DNA of 64,000 nucleotides from Streptomyces canus. GTDB taxonomy: Bacteria; Actinomycetota; Actinomycetes; Streptomycetales; Streptomycetaceae. Numbering within the stretch: position 1 is the first letter of the stretch; every line of letters begins with the position of its first letter. The translations under genes and the position numbers were made by a program. The stretch spans positions 2,790,001-2,854,000 of the forward strand of contig NZ_JAUSWW010000001.1 of assembly GCF_030815415.1 (NCBI RefSeq). Direction: 5' to 3'. Below the pieces are notes generated by a model. That model was not told the DNA's origin and searched no databases. It was given only the letters and a program-made list of their open reading frames with translations. This document shows, piece by piece, positions 37,891 to 47,762 of the stretch.

Positions 37891-38508
37891 TCATCCAGCG
37901 TGGGCGCGGCGCCGGGGACGGCTCCAGCCGGAGCCGCCAACTCGCGGATTCCTTCCATGCGTTGTGCCGTCCGTGGCGATTTCGTCCAGCGCGTCCAGGG
38001 CGTCCATCGCGTCCAGGACAGCTCGGGCGACCTCTTCGGGGGGACGGCCGTCCGTGGCGACCACCGCCGTGGCGATCCCCTCGTACAGGTGCCGACGGGC
38101 CTCCATCAGCTCCTGCCACCGCTCACGCGGGTTCTCGGCGAGCAGCGGGCGCGGGCGGGCGGTGTCGAGGCCGGTGCGCCGGACCGCTTCCTCGACGTCC
38201 ATCGAGAGGTGGACCGTGCGCAGGGCGACCAGTGCCGTCCTGGTGTCCGCATCGAGGATCGCCCCACCGCCCAGCGCGAGGACGCCGTCGTGCTCGGCCA
38301 GCGCCCGGTGAACCGCCCGTTTCTCGATCGCCCGGAAACCCGGCTCGCCCTCGTCCCCGAAGATCTCCGCGATCGTGCGGCCCTCGACGGCCTCGACGTC
38401 GTCGTCCGTGTCCCTGAATCCGACGCCCAGCAGTCCCGCCAGCAGCCGCCCGACGGTGGACTTGCCGACGCCCATCGGGCCGACCAGCACCGCCTGTGGA
38501 CCGGTCAT
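37891..38508 (-). CDS. aroK: Shikimate kinase, cluster-associated copy
   Basis: 205 residues. P-loop GPMGVGKST, shikimate-binding DTDDDVE and GGGAI motifs, and an Arg-rich lid region are all present. Adds phosphate to shikimate for chorismate synthesis. The C-terminal 30 residues are a low-complexity basic tail not typical of the family. The ATG overlaps the chorismate synthase stop by 4 bp. It lies in a five-gene row with SAM-supply genes beside the phenazine genes, so it probably boosts chorismate supply rather than serving as the primary housekeeping copy. Confidence 0.9.
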   Translation of the reverse strand: MTGPQAVLVGPMGVGKSTVGRLLAGLLGVGFRDTDDDVEAVEGRTIAEIFGDEGEPGFRAIEKRAVHRALAEHDGVLALGGGAILDADTRTALVALRTVHLSMDVEEAVRRTGLDTARPRPLLAENPRERWQELMEARRHLYEGIATAVVATDGRPPEEVARAVLDAMDALDALDEIATDGTTHGRNPRVGGSGWSRPRRRAHAG

Positions 38509-39689
38509 CGGACGGTCAGATTCTCAAGGTACGACCGCACGTTGCGGCGGCTCTCTGCCACGCTGTCGCCGCCGAACTTCTCCGCCACCGCGTCCGCAAG
38601 CACCAGGGCGACCATGGCCTCGGCGACGATGCCGGCCGCCGGGACCGCGCACACGTCCGAACGCTGGTGATGGGCCTGCGCGGAGCCGCCGGTGGCGACG
38701 TCGACGGTCCGCAGCGGGCGCGGCACGGTCGCGATCGGCTTCATCGCGGCGCGCAGCCTGAGCGGCTCACCCGTGCTCAGACCGCCCTCGGTTCCGCCGG
38801 AACGGCCGGTGACCCGTCGTATCCCCGCGTCGGTCCCGACGATCTCGTCGTGCGCCAGCGACCCCGGCACCCGCGCCAACCCGAAACCGTCGCCGACCTC
38901 AACGCCCTTGATCGCCTGCACGCCCATCAGTGCACCGGCCAGCCGGGCGTCCAGTCTGCGGTCCCAGTGCACATGCGAGCCGAGGCCGACCGGCACGCCG
39001 TACGCCAGCACCTCGACCACGCCCCCGAGGGTGTCGCCGTCCTTGTGGGCCTGGTCGATCTCCGCGACCATCGCCTTCGAGGCGTCCGCGTCCAGACAGC
39101 GCACCGGGTCGGCGTCCAGCCGCTCGGTGTCCGCCGGAGTCGGGCGGATCCCGTACGGCGCCTGCGCCGCGGCCAGTTCGACGACGTGGGAGACGATCTC
39201 GATGCCCGCCGTCTCCTTCAGGTAGGAGCGGGCCACCGCACCCAGCGCCACCCGGGCGGCGGTCTCACGGGCGGAAGCGCGCTCCAGGATCGGCCGGGCC
39301 TCGTCGAAGCCGTACTTCTGCATCCCCGCCAGGTCGGCGTGACCGGGGCGCGGGCGGGTCAGCGGGGCGTTACGAGCGAGGCCGGCCAGGGTCTCCGGGT
39401 CGATGGGATCGGCCGCCATGACCTGCTCCCACTTCGGCCACTCGGTGTTGCCCACCATCACCGCGACCGGCGAACCGAGCGTCAGACCGTGCCGGACGCC
39501 GCCGAGGAACGTCACCTCGTCGCGCTCGAACCTCATCCGCGCACCGCGGCCGTAGCCGAGCCGGCGCCGGGCCAGGTGGTCGGCCACCAGCTCCGTGGTG
39601 GCCGGCACGCCGGCCGGAAGGCCCTCCAGCGTCGCCACGAGTGCGGGGCCATGGGACTCCCCCGCCGTCAGCCAGCGCAACCTGCTCAA
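38505..39689 (-). CDS. aroC: Chorismate synthase, cluster-associated copy
   Basis: 394 residues, full length. Opens with [14 protein letters not shown] and contains [15 protein letters not shown] and DVATGG(S)AQAHHQRSD signatures of the FMN-dependent enzyme that makes chorismate from EPSP. The start is a TTG overlapping the metF stop as TTGA, with GGAGG 7 nt upstream; no ATG or GTG would give the conserved N-terminus. Coupled to aroK downstream. Chorismate is the PhzE substrate, which explains its place in a phenazine locus. Confidence 0.92.
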   Translation of the reverse strand: MSRLRWLTAGESHGPALVATLEGLPAGVPATTELVADHLARRRLGYGRGARMRFERDEVTFLGGVRHGLTLGSPVAVMVGNTEWPKWEQVMAADPIDPETLAGLARNAPLTRPRPGHADLAGMQKYGFDEARPILERASARETAARVALGAVARSYLKETAGIEIVSHVVELAAAQAPYGIRPTPADTERLDADPVRCLDADASKAMVAEIDQAHKDGDTLGGVVEVLAYGVPVGLGSHVHWDRRLDARLAGALMGVQAIKGVEVGDGFGLARVPGSLAHDEIVGTDAGIRRVTGRSGGTEGGLSTGEPLRLRAAMKPIATVPRPLRTVDVATGGSAQAHHQRSDVCAVPAAGIVAEAMVALVLADAVAEKFGGDSVAESRRNVRSYLENLTVR

Positions 39690-40633
39690 CGGTGCACCTC
39701 CGGCGGGGCGGGCAGGCGCAGGCCGCGGTGGATGTCGAGGGCGGCGGAGGACTGGTTGAGGGTGATGTAGTGCAGGCCGGGGGCGCCCTCGTCGAGGAGC
39801 TGCTGGGCGAGTTCGGTGGCGTGGTCGACGCCGATGCGGTGGGACTCGCCGGGGTGGTACTGGGCGGTGCGCAGGCGCAGGGCGAGGTCGTCGGGGAACG
39901 TCGCGTTGCTGAGGCGGGCGAAGCGGGCGATCTGTTCGTAGCGGGTGGCGGGCATGATCGCGGGGACGACCGGGGTGTCGCAGCCGGCGGCGGCGAGCCG
40001 GTCGCGCAGCCGGAGGTAGTCCTCGGCGCGGAAGAACATCTGGGTGATGGCGTAGTCGGCGCCGGCCCGGCACTTGGCGACGAAGTGGCGGATGTCGGTG
40101 TTCCAGTCGGGTGAGCGCGGGTGGCGTTCGGGGAACGCGGCGACCCCGATGCTGAACGTGCCGCACTGGCGGATGAGTTCGACGAGTTCGGCGGCGTGCC
40201 GCAGGCCGTAGGGGTGCGGAAGCCAGGGGGCCTGCGGGTCGCCGGGCGGGTCGCCGCGCAGGGCGAGGACGTCGCGGATGCCGGCGTCGGCGTAGCGTCC
40301 GATGATGCCGCGCAGTTCGGCGGCGGAGTGTCCGACGGCGGTGAGGTGGGCGACCGCGCGCAGGGTGGTGTCCTCGGCGATGCGCCGGGTGAGCTCGGTG
40401 GTGCGATCGCGGGAGGTGCCGCCCGCGCCGTAAGTCACCGATACGAAAGACGGGTTGAGGGGTTCCACTCGGCGCAGGGCGCTCCACACGACCCGCTGTC
40501 CCTCGCCGGTCCTGGGCGGGAAGAACTCGAAGGAGTACGAGCGGTGGCCGGCCGCGATCAGGGCGGCCGGGCCGCACCGGCGCGGGCCGGTGGCCACGGG
40601 TGCGGGTACGGGTACGGACGTGGGTGCCGTCAT
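39686..40633 (-). CDS. metF: Methylenetetrahydrofolate reductase
   Basis: 315 residues of the TIM-barrel flavoprotein family ([39 protein letters not shown]). It makes 5-methyl-THF, the methyl donor for methionine regeneration. The ATG overlaps the kinase stop by 4 bp, and the gene lies between kinase and chorismate synthase in the coupled row. With metK and the kinase it forms a SAM-regeneration set. No methionine synthase or SAH hydrolase gene is present in the window. Confidence 0.92.
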   Translation of the reverse strand: MTAPTSVPVPAPVATGPRRCGPAALIAAGHRSYSFEFFPPRTGEGQRVVWSALRRVEPLNPSFVSVTYGAGGTSRDRTTELTRRIAEDTTLRAVAHLTAVGHSAAELRGIIGRYADAGIRDVLALRGDPPGDPQAPWLPHPYGLRHAAELVELIRQCGTFSIGVAAFPERHPRSPDWNTDIRHFVAKCRAGADYAITQMFFRAEDYLRLRDRLAAAGCDTPVVPAIMPATRYEQIARFARLSNATFPDDLALRLRTAQYHPGESHRIGVDHATELAQQLLDEGAPGLHYITLNQSSAALDIHRGLRLPAPPEVHR

Positions 40634-41544
40634 GTCGGGTCGCCTCCTGTCGCGGTGTAGGTCTGGGTGCCGATGTGGGACAGGGCGAGGGTGGCCAGGG
40701 CCGAGCCCCACTGGGCGCGGCGGGTGGTGTCGTGGCCGGCGGCGAGGGCGGCGAGGTATCCGGCGCGGAAGGCGTCGCCCACTCCGGTCGGGTCGGCGGC
40801 CTCGGCGGCCGGGACCGCGGGGACGTCCAGCGGGGGGTCGCCGGCGCGTTCGACGCGGCTGCCCTTCTCGCCGAGGGTGGTGACCCAGGTGCCGACTCGG
40901 CTCAGGACGTCGGTGTGGGTCCAGTCCGTCTTGGCGAGCAGCAGCGCGTGTTCGTACTCGTTGGTGAACAAGTGGTCGGCGCCGTCCACGAGTTCGCGGA
41001 TCTGTGCGCCGTCGAGCCGGGCCAGCTGCTGGGAGGGGTCGGCGGCGAAGGGGATGCGGTAGGTGTGGCACGCGCGCGTGTGACGGAGCATCGCGGCCGG
41101 GTCGTCGGCGCCGACGAGGACGAGGTCGGCGCCGCCGTGCCGGCGCAGGACTTCGATGAGGTCGATACCGGCGGCCTCGGTCATCGCTCCCGGGTGGAAG
41201 GAGGCGATCTGGTTGCCGTCCTGGTCGGTGGTGCACAGAAAGCGGGCGGTGTGGCGGGTGCGGGAGACGTGGACGCCGGAGATGTCCACGCCGAGCGCGG
41301 CGAGGCGTTCTCCGTACGGGGTGAAGTCCGCGCCCACCGCTCCCGACAGCAGCGGGTGGTGGCCGAGTTGGGCGAGGCCGTAGGCGATGTTGGCGGCCAC
41401 TCCCCCGGCCCGTACCTCCAGGGTGTCGACCAGGAAGGACAGCGAGACGTGGTCGAGGCGGTCGGCGAGGAGCTGGTCGGTGATGCGGCCGGGGAAGCTC
41501 ATCAGATGGTCGGTGGCGATGGAGCCGGTGACGGCGATCCGCAT
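40630..41544 (-). CDS. PfkB-family kinase, probable adenosine kinase
   Basis: 304 residues of the ribokinase/PfkB fold. The ATP/anion-hole motif near the C-terminus reads [17 protein letters not shown], with Asp as base; the N-terminal Gly-Gly motif is [20 protein letters not shown]. Adenosine kinases of this type accompany metK and metF in secondary-metabolite SAM-recycling sets, removing the adenosine formed from S-adenosylhomocysteine. The ATG is 1 nt beyond the metK stop. Confidence 0.87.
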   Translation of the reverse strand: MRIAVTGSIATDHLMSFPGRITDQLLADRLDHVSLSFLVDTLEVRAGGVAANIAYGLAQLGHHPLLSGAVGADFTPYGERLAALGVDISGVHVSRTRHTARFLCTTDQDGNQIASFHPGAMTEAAGIDLIEVLRRHGGADLVLVGADDPAAMLRHTRACHTYRIPFAADPSQQLARLDGAQIRELVDGADHLFTNEYEHALLLAKTDWTHTDVLSRVGTWVTTLGEKGSRVERAGDPPLDVPAVPAAEAADPTGVGDAFRAGYLAALAAGHDTTRRAQWGSALATLALSHIGTQTYTATGGDPT

Positions 41545-41545
41545 C

Positions 41546-42709
41546 TCAGGCCCCCGCCGCGAGCCGCAGGGCGTCCACGCGGTCCGTCTTCTCCCAGGTG
41601 AACTCGGGCAGTTCGCGGCCGAAGTGGCCGTAGGCGGCGGTCCGGGCGTAGATCGGGCGGAGCAGGTCGAGGTCGCGGATGATGACGGCGGGGCGGAGGT
41701 CGAAGACCTGCCGGACGGCATGCTCGATCGCCGGGTACGGCACGGTGGCGGTGCCGAAGGTCTCGACGAACAGTCCGACCGGCTCGGCCTTGCCGATGGC
41801 GTACGCGACCTGGACCTCGCAGCGGCGGGCGAGGCCCGCGGCGACGACGTTCTTGGCGACCCAGCGCATCGCGTACGCGGCCGAACGGTCCACCTTGGAG
41901 GGATCCTTGCCGGAGAACGCGCCGCCGCCGTGGCGGGCCATGCCCCCGTACGTGTCGATGATGATCTTGCGGCCGGTCAGGCCCGCGTCGCCCATCGGGC
42001 CGCCGATCTCGAAGCGGCCGGTGGGGTTGACGAGGAGTCGGTAGCCGTCGGTGTCGAGTTTGATGCCGTCGTCGGCGAGCCGGGCCAGTTCGTGCTCGAC
42101 GACGTGGGTGCGGATGTCGGGGGTGAGGAGGGTGTCCAGGTCTACGTCCGCGGCGTGTTGCGCGGAGACGACGACCGTGTCCAGGCGGGCCGCCCGGCTG
42201 CCCAGGTACTCGACGGTGACCTGGGTCTTGCCGTCCGGGCGGAGGTAGGGGACGACGCCCTCCTTGCGGACCTCGGTGAGGCGGTGCGCGAGCCGGTGGG
42301 CCAACTGGATGGGCAGCGGCATCAGTTCGGGCGTCTCGTCGCAGGCGTACCCGAACATCAGGCCCTGGTCGCCCGCGCCGCCGGTGTCGACGCCCTGCGC
42401 GATGTCCGGGGACTGGGCGCCGAGGGACACCGACACCCCGCAGGAGCGGCCGTCGAAGCCCTTCTGGGAGGAGTCGTAGCCGATGTCGAGCACGGCGTCC
42501 CGGACCAGGCCGGGGATGTCCGCGTAGGCGGTGGTGGTGACCTCGCCGGCGAGGTGGACCTGACCGGTGGTGATCAGGGTCTCCACGGCGACCCGGGAGT
42601 GCGGGTCCTCGGCGATCAGCGCGTCGAGGACGGTGTCGCTGATCCGGTCGGCGATCTTGTCGGGGTGTCCCTCGGTCACGGACTCCGAGGTGAACAGGCG
42701 GCGGGACAT
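41546..42709 (-). CDS. metK: S-adenosylmethionine synthetase, cluster-associated copy
   Basis: 387 residues with the MetK signatures [17 protein letters not shown] and [16 protein letters not shown]. Forms SAM from methionine and ATP. First gene of the row metK-kinase-metF-aroC-aroK, separated from the phenazine operon upstream by a very strong hairpin, so it may have its own promoter between 42710 and 42755. A primary metK is expected elsewhere in the chromosome; this one likely supports product methylation. Confidence 0.93.
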   Translation of the reverse strand: MSRRLFTSESVTEGHPDKIADRISDTVLDALIAEDPHSRVAVETLITTGQVHLAGEVTTTAYADIPGLVRDAVLDIGYDSSQKGFDGRSCGVSVSLGAQSPDIAQGVDTGGAGDQGLMFGYACDETPELMPLPIQLAHRLAHRLTEVRKEGVVPYLRPDGKTQVTVEYLGSRAARLDTVVVSAQHAADVDLDTLLTPDIRTHVVEHELARLADDGIKLDTDGYRLLVNPTGRFEIGGPMGDAGLTGRKIIIDTYGGMARHGGGAFSGKDPSKVDRSAAYAMRWVAKNVVAAGLARRCEVQVAYAIGKAEPVGLFVETFGTATVPYPAIEHAVRQVFDLRPAVIIRDLDLLRPIYARTAAYGHFGRELPEFTWEKTDRVDALRLAAGA

Positions 42710-42755
42710 GGCTCTCCCTGGGTCGCAGCGGCTGCTGGCTGGTGGGGCTCGGGGC

Positions 42756-42803
42756 GTCGGGGCGGAGAGCTCCTCAGGGGGAGTGGGAGCTCTCCGCCCC
42801 GAC
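42756..42803 (-). terminator. Terminator between the phenazine operon and the supply operon
   Basis: Perfect 18-bp stem (42756-42773 / 42786-42803) with a 12-nt G-rich loop, 17 bp past the WrbA-like gene stop and 46 bp before metK. It should end most transcripts of the phz operon. Confidence 0.85.
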
Positions 42804-42820
42804 CGGGGGGGGAGGGGTGG

Positions 42821-43435
42821 TCAGAAGGTGGCGGCGGTGAGGGCTCTGGCGAGGCGCACCACGCGGTCGGCCTGGACGCGGGCCGCGTTGCGGGTGACGT
42901 CGCCGACCGGGAGGGTGCCGCCGGCGTCGTGGTGGGCGGTGCCGTAGGGGTTGCCGTCGACGAACTTGTCGGGGTGGGTGAAGCCGGGGGCGACGACGAT
43001 GCCGCCGAAGTGGTGAAAGGAGTGCATGAGGGCGAGCAGGGTGGACTCGTTGCCGCCGTGCGGGCTGCCGGTGGAGGTGAAGCCGCTGTAGACCTTGTCG
43101 GCCAGTTCGCCCTTCTTCCAGGCGCCGCCGAGAGTGTCGAGGAACTGCTTGAGCTGGGCGGCGACGTTGCCGAACCGGGTCGGCGACCCCATGAGGACGG
43201 CGTCCGCCCAGACGACGTCCTCGACGGTGGCGAGCGGCAGGTCGGCGGTCGCGGCGGCGTGGGCGGCCCAGGCGGGCTGGGACTCCACGGTCTCCCGCGG
43301 GGCCAGTTCCGCGACCCGGCGCAGCCGGACCTCGGCGCCCGCCTTCTCCGCGGTGTCGGCGAGCTCGCGGGCGATGTCGGCGACATGGCCGGTGGCGGAG
43401 TAGTAGACGACGGTGACCTTCACGTCCGTGTCCAT
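42821..43435 (-). CDS. WrbA-type NAD(P)H:quinone oxidoreductase
   Basis: 204-residue flavodoxin-fold protein. FMN phosphate loop is YYSATGHVADIA; later TRFGNVAAQLKQFLD and TSTGSPHGGNESTLLALMHSFHHFG are characteristic WrbA segments. Such enzymes reduce quinones by two electrons. In this last position of the phz operon it may reduce or protect against redox-active phenazines or a quinone-like intermediate. ATG with GAGGG 5 nt upstream is used; a GTG overlapping the flavin reductase stop (43447) is the alternative. Confidence 0.9.
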   Translation of the reverse strand: MDTDVKVTVVYYSATGHVADIARELADTAEKAGAEVRLRRVAELAPRETVESQPAWAAHAAATADLPLATVEDVVWADAVLMGSPTRFGNVAAQLKQFLDTLGGAWKKGELADKVYSGFTSTGSPHGGNESTLLALMHSFHHFGGIVVAPGFTHPDKFVDGNPYGTAHHDAGGTLPVGDVTRNAARVQADRVVRLARALTAATF

Positions 43436-43443
43436 GGCGGCCC

Positions 43444-43974
43444 TCACCAGTCCGCCAGGTGGAGGGAGAGGAGCGGGTCGGGCAGGTCCAGTGCGGAAGC
43501 GGGGTGGGTGAAGGTGCGGTCGTAGTGGAGGAGCGGGGTGCGGTCGTCGTCCACATACGTCTCCACGACACGGCCCACGAGGATGCTGTGGTCTCCCCCG
43601 TCGAGTACGGCGTGCAGCGCGCAGGCGACGCGGGCGCAGGCGTCCGGCGAGCCGGGCAGGCCCCCTTCGCAGGGCTCCATGTCCCCCTCGGCGAACCGGT
43701 CGACGCCGGAGCGGGCGAAGGTGCGCGCGACCTGGTGCTGGCCGTGTGCGAGGAGGTTGACCAGGAAGCGGTCCGTGGTGGTGAACGCCCGGTGGGTGCT
43801 GGCGGCCTTGTTCAGGCAGACCAGGATCAGGGGCGGGTCCAGGGACAGGGACGTGAAGGAGGTCGCGGTAAATCCCCAGCGCCGTCCGTCGGTGTCCACG
43901 GTCGTGACGACCGTCACCGGTGCGGGCACCCGGGACATGGCGTGGGTCAGGGCACTGCCGGTCGTACCTTCCAT
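43444..43974 (-). CDS. NAD(P)H:flavin reductase (HpaC-like)
   Basis: 176 residues of the FMN-binding split-barrel reductase family (MSRVPAPVTVVTTVDTDG, GFTATSFTSLSLDPPLILVC, FLVNLLAHGQ). It should supply reduced flavin to a partner oxygenase, most likely the acyl-CoA-dehydrogenase-fold hydroxylase at the start of the same operon. The ATG with GGAGAG 10 nt upstream is preferred; a 38-residue Pro/Arg-rich extension is discounted. Confidence 0.9.
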   Translation of the reverse strand: MEGTTGSALTHAMSRVPAPVTVVTTVDTDGRRWGFTATSFTSLSLDPPLILVCLNKAASTHRAFTTTDRFLVNLLAHGQHQVARTFARSGVDRFAEGDMEPCEGGLPGSPDACARVACALHAVLDGGDHSILVGRVVETYVDDDRTPLLHYDRTFTHPASALDLPDPLLSLHLADW

Positions 43975-44003
43975 GAGCTGCTCACTCTCCGGGTCGTGGC
44001 GGA

Positions 44004-44642
44004 TCAGGGCTGGAGGCGGCTGGTGCGCCAGCCGCGGTCGTGGCGGTCGTAGCGCAGCCTGCGGTGCAGTCGGTCCGAGTCGGCGCACCAGAACTCCACG
44101 GTGACCGGGGCGAGCAGATAGCCGACGAAGCGGGCGGGGCGCGGCAGCGCGGTGCCGGGGGCGGCGAGGCGGTCCGCCTCGGCCCGCAGGGCGGCCGTGT
44201 CCCGCAGAAGTTCGCTCTGCCGGGAGGCGGCGGACATGGAGTGCATGGGGATCGGCCGGGCGGACCAGAGGCGGTCGGAGTCGGTGTCGCTCTGCTGGGC
44301 CACGGGGCCGGAGAGGATGAGCTGTTGGCCGGTCTCACGCCAGTACAGGAGCCCGGACGCCCAGCCGGTGGCGGCGATCTCGCGGCCCTTCTGGCTGGTG
44401 GTGTGGCTGGCGAAGACCAGTCCTCGCGTGGTGATGTCGGTGACGGCGACGATGCGGTTGGAGGCCCGTCCCCGGCTGTCGGAGGTGGCGAGTGCCAGGG
44501 CGCGCGGTTCGCGTACGCCGTGGGCGGCGGCCTCGGTGATCCATTGGCGGACGAGGCCCAGCGGTTCGGCCGGCGGGTCGTCGTACTCGGGGAAGTCCAG
44601 GTCGACTTCTCCGGTGAGGCTTTCGAATCGGCTGCTGTTCAC
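44004..44642 (-). CDS. phzG: PhzG, FMN-dependent oxidase of phenazine assembly
   Basis: 212-residue pyridoxamine-phosphate-oxidase-fold protein, the length and motifs of PhzG (ATSDSRGRASNRIVAVTDI, FASHTTSQKGREIAATGWAS, WCADSDRLHRRLRYDR). PhzG oxidises the unstable hexahydrophenazine dicarboxylate toward aromatic phenazine carboxylates. GTG start with GAGGA 8 nt upstream. Follows phzF by 12 bp. Confidence 0.93.
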   Translation of the reverse strand: MNSSRFESLTGEVDLDFPEYDDPPAEPLGLVRQWITEAAAHGVREPRALALATSDSRGRASNRIVAVTDITTRGLVFASHTTSQKGREIAATGWASGLLYWRETGQQLILSGPVAQQSDTDSDRLWSARPIPMHSMSAASRQSELLRDTAALRAEADRLAAPGTALPRPARFVGYLLAPVTVEFWCADSDRLHRRLRYDRHDRGWRTSRLQP

Positions 44643-44654
44643 GGGAGTTCCTCG

Positions 44655-45488
44655 CTAGACGTAGAGGGTGCCGCGGGCGGCGACGACGCCGTGGCCGCCG
44701 ACCTCGACCGAGCGGACCGTCTCGCCGGTGCCCTCGGCGGTGGCGAGCATGAGGGACGGGCGGCCCATCTCGACGCCCTGGAGGATCTCCAACTGCTGTC
44801 CATAGGCGGCGAGTCGATGGCGGGCCAGATGGATGGCGAGGGGGCCGGCGGCGGAGCCGGTCGCCGCGTCCTCGACGACGCCGTAGGCGGGCGAGAACAT
44901 CCTGGTCCGCCAGTGGGTGCCCGCGCCGGCGAAGCAGTTGGCGGCCATGTCGGGGAACTCTCCGAGGGCGCGGTGGTCGGGCCGCAGCGCGGACAGCGCC
45001 GCGACGCTCCCGAGGCCGACGAGGACGTGCCGGGGGCCGTTGCGGTAGATCTCCACGGGCGCGACGGTGTCCTCGACGCCGAGTGCCGCGAGGAGTTCCG
45101 CACGGTGCTCGTACGGCTCCCAGGTGGGGATCGGCTGCCGCATCCGTACGGTCGTCACGCCGTCGTCGTCGGCGAGTTCGAACGGGACGACGCCCATGGC
45201 GGTCTCCAGCAGGAGCCGGTCCTCCTTGAGGGTCTCGCCGAGGGCCACCGCGGTGCCCAGCAGCGGATGGCCGGCGAACGGCAGCTCGTTGACAGGCGTG
45301 AAGATGCGGATACGGGCGTCCCCGCCCTGCTCCGGCGGCAGGACGAAGGTGACCTCCGAGAGGTTCATCTCCCGGGCGATGCGCTGCATCAGCTCGGCGG
45401 TCAGGTCGGCGGCGTCGAAGAAGACCGCCACGGGATTGCCTTCGAGCGGGCTGCGGGCGAAGGCGTCGACGACTAGGTATTCGTGCAC
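44655..45488 (-). CDS. phzF: PhzF, DHHA isomerase
   Basis: 277 residues. Glu45 (MNLSEVTFVLP) and His74 (LPFAGHPLLGTA) fall at exactly the numbers of the catalytic residues in characterised Pseudomonas PhzF; the matching Asp is in VEDAATGSAAG. It isomerises trans-2,3-dihydro-3-hydroxyanthranilate to the aminoketone that dimerises. The GTG at 45488 lies inside the end of the preceding small gene (16-bp overlap). Confidence 0.95.
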   Translation of the reverse strand: MHEYLVVDAFARSPLEGNPVAVFFDAADLTAELMQRIAREMNLSEVTFVLPPEQGGDARIRIFTPVNELPFAGHPLLGTAVALGETLKEDRLLLETAMGVVPFELADDDGVTTVRMRQPIPTWEPYEHRAELLAALGVEDTVAPVEIYRNGPRHVLVGLGSVAALSALRPDHRALGEFPDMAANCFAGAGTHWRTRMFSPAYGVVEDAATGSAAGPLAIHLARHRLAAYGQQLEILQGVEMGRPSLMLATAEGTGETVRSVEVGGHGVVAARGTLYV

Positions 45489-45859
45489 GGTTCGAGGTCC
45501 CCCGGATTCGATACGGCGGTTGCGGCGGAGGTCGTGAACACAGGTCCGGTTCCGTCGAGTTGGGGCAGCACAGGGGCGCCGCCCTCGACCGCGGCCTCGA
45601 CGTCGAAGCGGGTGCGGTGGGTGGGCGGGCCGCCGATGAGCTGCGCGGCCCGGTTGGGCGGCAGGTCGGCGGGGCGGTCGGTCTCCCAGAGCATCACCGC
45701 GCCCCACCGGTTGTGCTCCGGGTCGGCCATCCAGAACTTCAGGCGCAGACCCGGTACGTCGCGCCAGGCGGCGGCCGTGCCGTCGCTCAGGTGCTCCCGG
45801 AGGGAGTCGATGGTCTGTGGTGTGCCGTCCAGGTCCCACCAGGCGATGTCAACCCGCAC
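45473..45859 (-). CDS. Small YdhR/ABM-like monooxygenase-family protein
   Basis: 128 residues: [20 protein letters not shown], then LKFWMADPEHNRWGAVMLWE. This resembles the dimeric alpha-beta barrel YdhR family of putative monooxygenases. It is inserted between phzE and phzF, overlapping both genes (11 and 16 bp), so it is cotranslated with core enzymes. It is not a standard phz gene. A role as a cofactor-free oxygenase or as an aid in handling intermediates is possible but unproven. The GTG start has AGGAGG 9 nt upstream. Confidence 0.75.
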   Translation of the reverse strand: MRVDIAWWDLDGTPQTIDSLREHLSDGTAAAWRDVPGLRLKFWMADPEHNRWGAVMLWETDRPADLPPNRAAQLIGGPPTHRTRFDVEAAVEGGAPVLPQLDGTGPVFTTSAATAVSNPGDLEPCTNT

Positions 45860-47762
45860 GGCCGAGCACCTCCTGGATGGTGCGGCCCAGGATGCGCGGC
45901 CCGTCGACGGTCAGCACGGACTCGGCGTGGAACTGCATCGAGGCGAAGCCCGGTCCGCGCAGGGCGTGTACCTCGCCGGTGGCCGGGTCCCGGCTGACCT
46001 CGACGGCGCCGATCCCCGCGATGTCCTGCTTGTCCTCGTCGCTGCGGGCGGTGAACGTGTTGTAGAAGCCCACACGTTCACGGCCGCCGAACAGGTCGAT
46101 CTCCCGTTGCACGCCCTGGTTCGGGACGTCCCGGCGCACCAGGTCCAGGCCGAGGCCCAGACTGAGCACCTGGTGGCTCAGGCACACGGCGAGGAAGGGC
46201 CGTTGCTCCGCCAGCAGGCAGTCGATCGCCGAGCGCAGACTGCGGATCTTGGGGTCGTCCGCCGCCCGGGGGTCCCCAGGCCCTGGGCCCATCACGATGA
46301 GGTCGTGGCCACCGAAGGCGTACGGGTCGTCGAACTGACTGACCGACACCTTCAGTCCCAGAGACCGGAGTTGCAGCCCGATCATCGCGGTGAAGGTGTC
46401 CTCCGCGTCGATGATCAGGGCGCTCAGCCCCTCCAGTCCGGTCACCGCGGCCCGCCGCCCGGTGCCCCCGTCGAGCCAGAACCGGGCGATGTCGCTGTTG
46501 CGTCGGGTGAGGGCCGCGCAGACCTCGGGGTGGGTGCCGTACCGCCGGGTGCGGCCGCTCTCCAGGGCGCCGAGGAGACCGGCGGCCTTGGCCCGGGTCT
46601 CGGCGACCTCCGAGTACGGGTCGGAGTGGCGCACCAGCGTGGCGCCGACCCCGATGCTCACCCGGCCGCCGGGGTCGATGTCGGCGGTGCGGATGAGGAT
46701 GGCCGAGTCGAGGGCGCGCTCGCCGTTGCCGTCCCGGCCGATGAGGGCGGCCACCCCGCTGTAGTAACCGCGGCCCTCGGGCTCGTACTTGCGGATGATC
46801 CGCACCGCGCTCTCCAGCGGGCTGCCGGTGACGGTGGGGGCGAACAGCGTCTCGTGGAGCACCGCACGGACGTCCTGGTCGGTGCGTCCCTCGATGAAGT
46901 ACTCGGTGTGGGCCAGCCGGGCCATCTCCTTGAGGTACGGGCCGAGGACCCGGCCGCCGCCCTCGCAGATCCGGGCCATCATCTTCAGTTCCTCGTCGAC
47001 GACCATGTACAGCTCGTCGGTCTCCTTGCGGTCGGCGAGGAACTCGGTGACGCCGGCCAGCGTGGGACCGGCCGACGGATAGCGGTAGGTGCCGCTGATC
47101 GGGTTCATGACGGCGGCCCCGCCGTTCACCGAGATGTGCCGTTCGGGAGTGGCCCCGACGAAGGTGCGCTCCCCGGTGTGGATGACGAAGGTCCAGTACG
47201 CGCCCTGCTCCCGCTCCAGCAGCCGGCGGAAGAACACCAGCGCGTCACGGACCGAGTAGTCGCCGATGTCGGCCAGGAAGGACCGTTTGACGACGAAGTT
47301 GGCGCCCTCGCCGGTGCCGATCTCGTCCGCTACGACCCGGCGCACGGTCTCGGCGTACTGCTCGTCGTCGATGTCGAAGCCGAGGGCCGTCACGGAGGTC
47401 GGCGTGTCCGGGAGCCGCTGGAGGAGTTCGTTCAGCGGGACGCGGTCCTGGTCGGTGACGGACAGGGCGAGGAGGGGCGCGTCGTCCTCGGGGGCCGTGA
47501 AGCCGCGTTCGGTGATCTGCCGGTAGGGCACCACGACCAGGACGTCGTGCTCGGTCCCGGCGTCGCCGGGCGCGGGCGGGTCGGGGAGGGCGATGCCGGC
47601 CAGGGTCTTTGGCAGTGTGATGTCACCGACGAGGACGTCCACGGTGTCCGGGACGCCGCTCTCCGGGCGGTGCAGCAGGGCGAAGGCGGGCGCCTGGAGG
47701 TCGAGTACGCGGTCGAGCAGGTCGCCGGGGGTTCGGGGGTCCCGGCCGTGCGGCGCGTTCAT
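45849..47762 (-). CDS. phzE: PhzE, ADIC synthase
   Basis: 637 residues, the PhzE length. The N-terminal chorismate-utilising domain (about 1-400; [55 protein letters not shown]) is fused to a class I glutamine amidotransferase with the nucleophile Cys in [18 protein letters not shown] and His in [10 protein letters not shown]. It converts chorismate to 2-amino-2-deoxyisochorismate. The ATG overlaps the phzD stop. Confidence 0.96.
   Translation of the reverse strand: MNAPHGRDPRTPGDLLDRVLDLQAPAFALLHRPESGVPDTVDVLVGDITLPKTLAGIALPDPPAPGDAGTEHDVLVVVPYRQITERGFTAPEDDAPLLALSVTDQDRVPLNELLQRLPDTPTSVTALGFDIDDEQYAETVRRVVADEIGTGEGANFVVKRSFLADIGDYSVRDALVFFRRLLEREQGAYWTFVIHTGERTFVGATPERHISVNGGAAVMNPISGTYRYPSAGPTLAGVTEFLADRKETDELYMVVDEELKMMARICEGGGRVLGPYLKEMARLAHTEYFIEGRTDQDVRAVLHETLFAPTVTGSPLESAVRIIRKYEPEGRGYYSGVAALIGRDGNGERALDSAILIRTADIDPGGRVSIGVGATLVRHSDPYSEVAETRAKAAGLLGALESGRTRRYGTHPEVCAALTRRNSDIARFWLDGGTGRRAAVTGLEGLSALIIDAEDTFTAMIGLQLRSLGLKVSVSQFDDPYAFGGHDLIVMGPGPGDPRAADDPKIRSLRSAIDCLLAEQRPFLAVCLSHQVLSLGLGLDLVRRDVPNQGVQREIDLFGGRERVGFYNTFTARSDEDKQDIAGIGAVEVSRDPATGEVHALRGPGFASMQFHAESVLTVDGPRILGRTIQEVLGRAG

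Noticed and set aside
42710-42755. SAM riboswitch upstream of metK
   Set aside because: The interval is too short, and the only strong structure is the terminator of the preceding operon.
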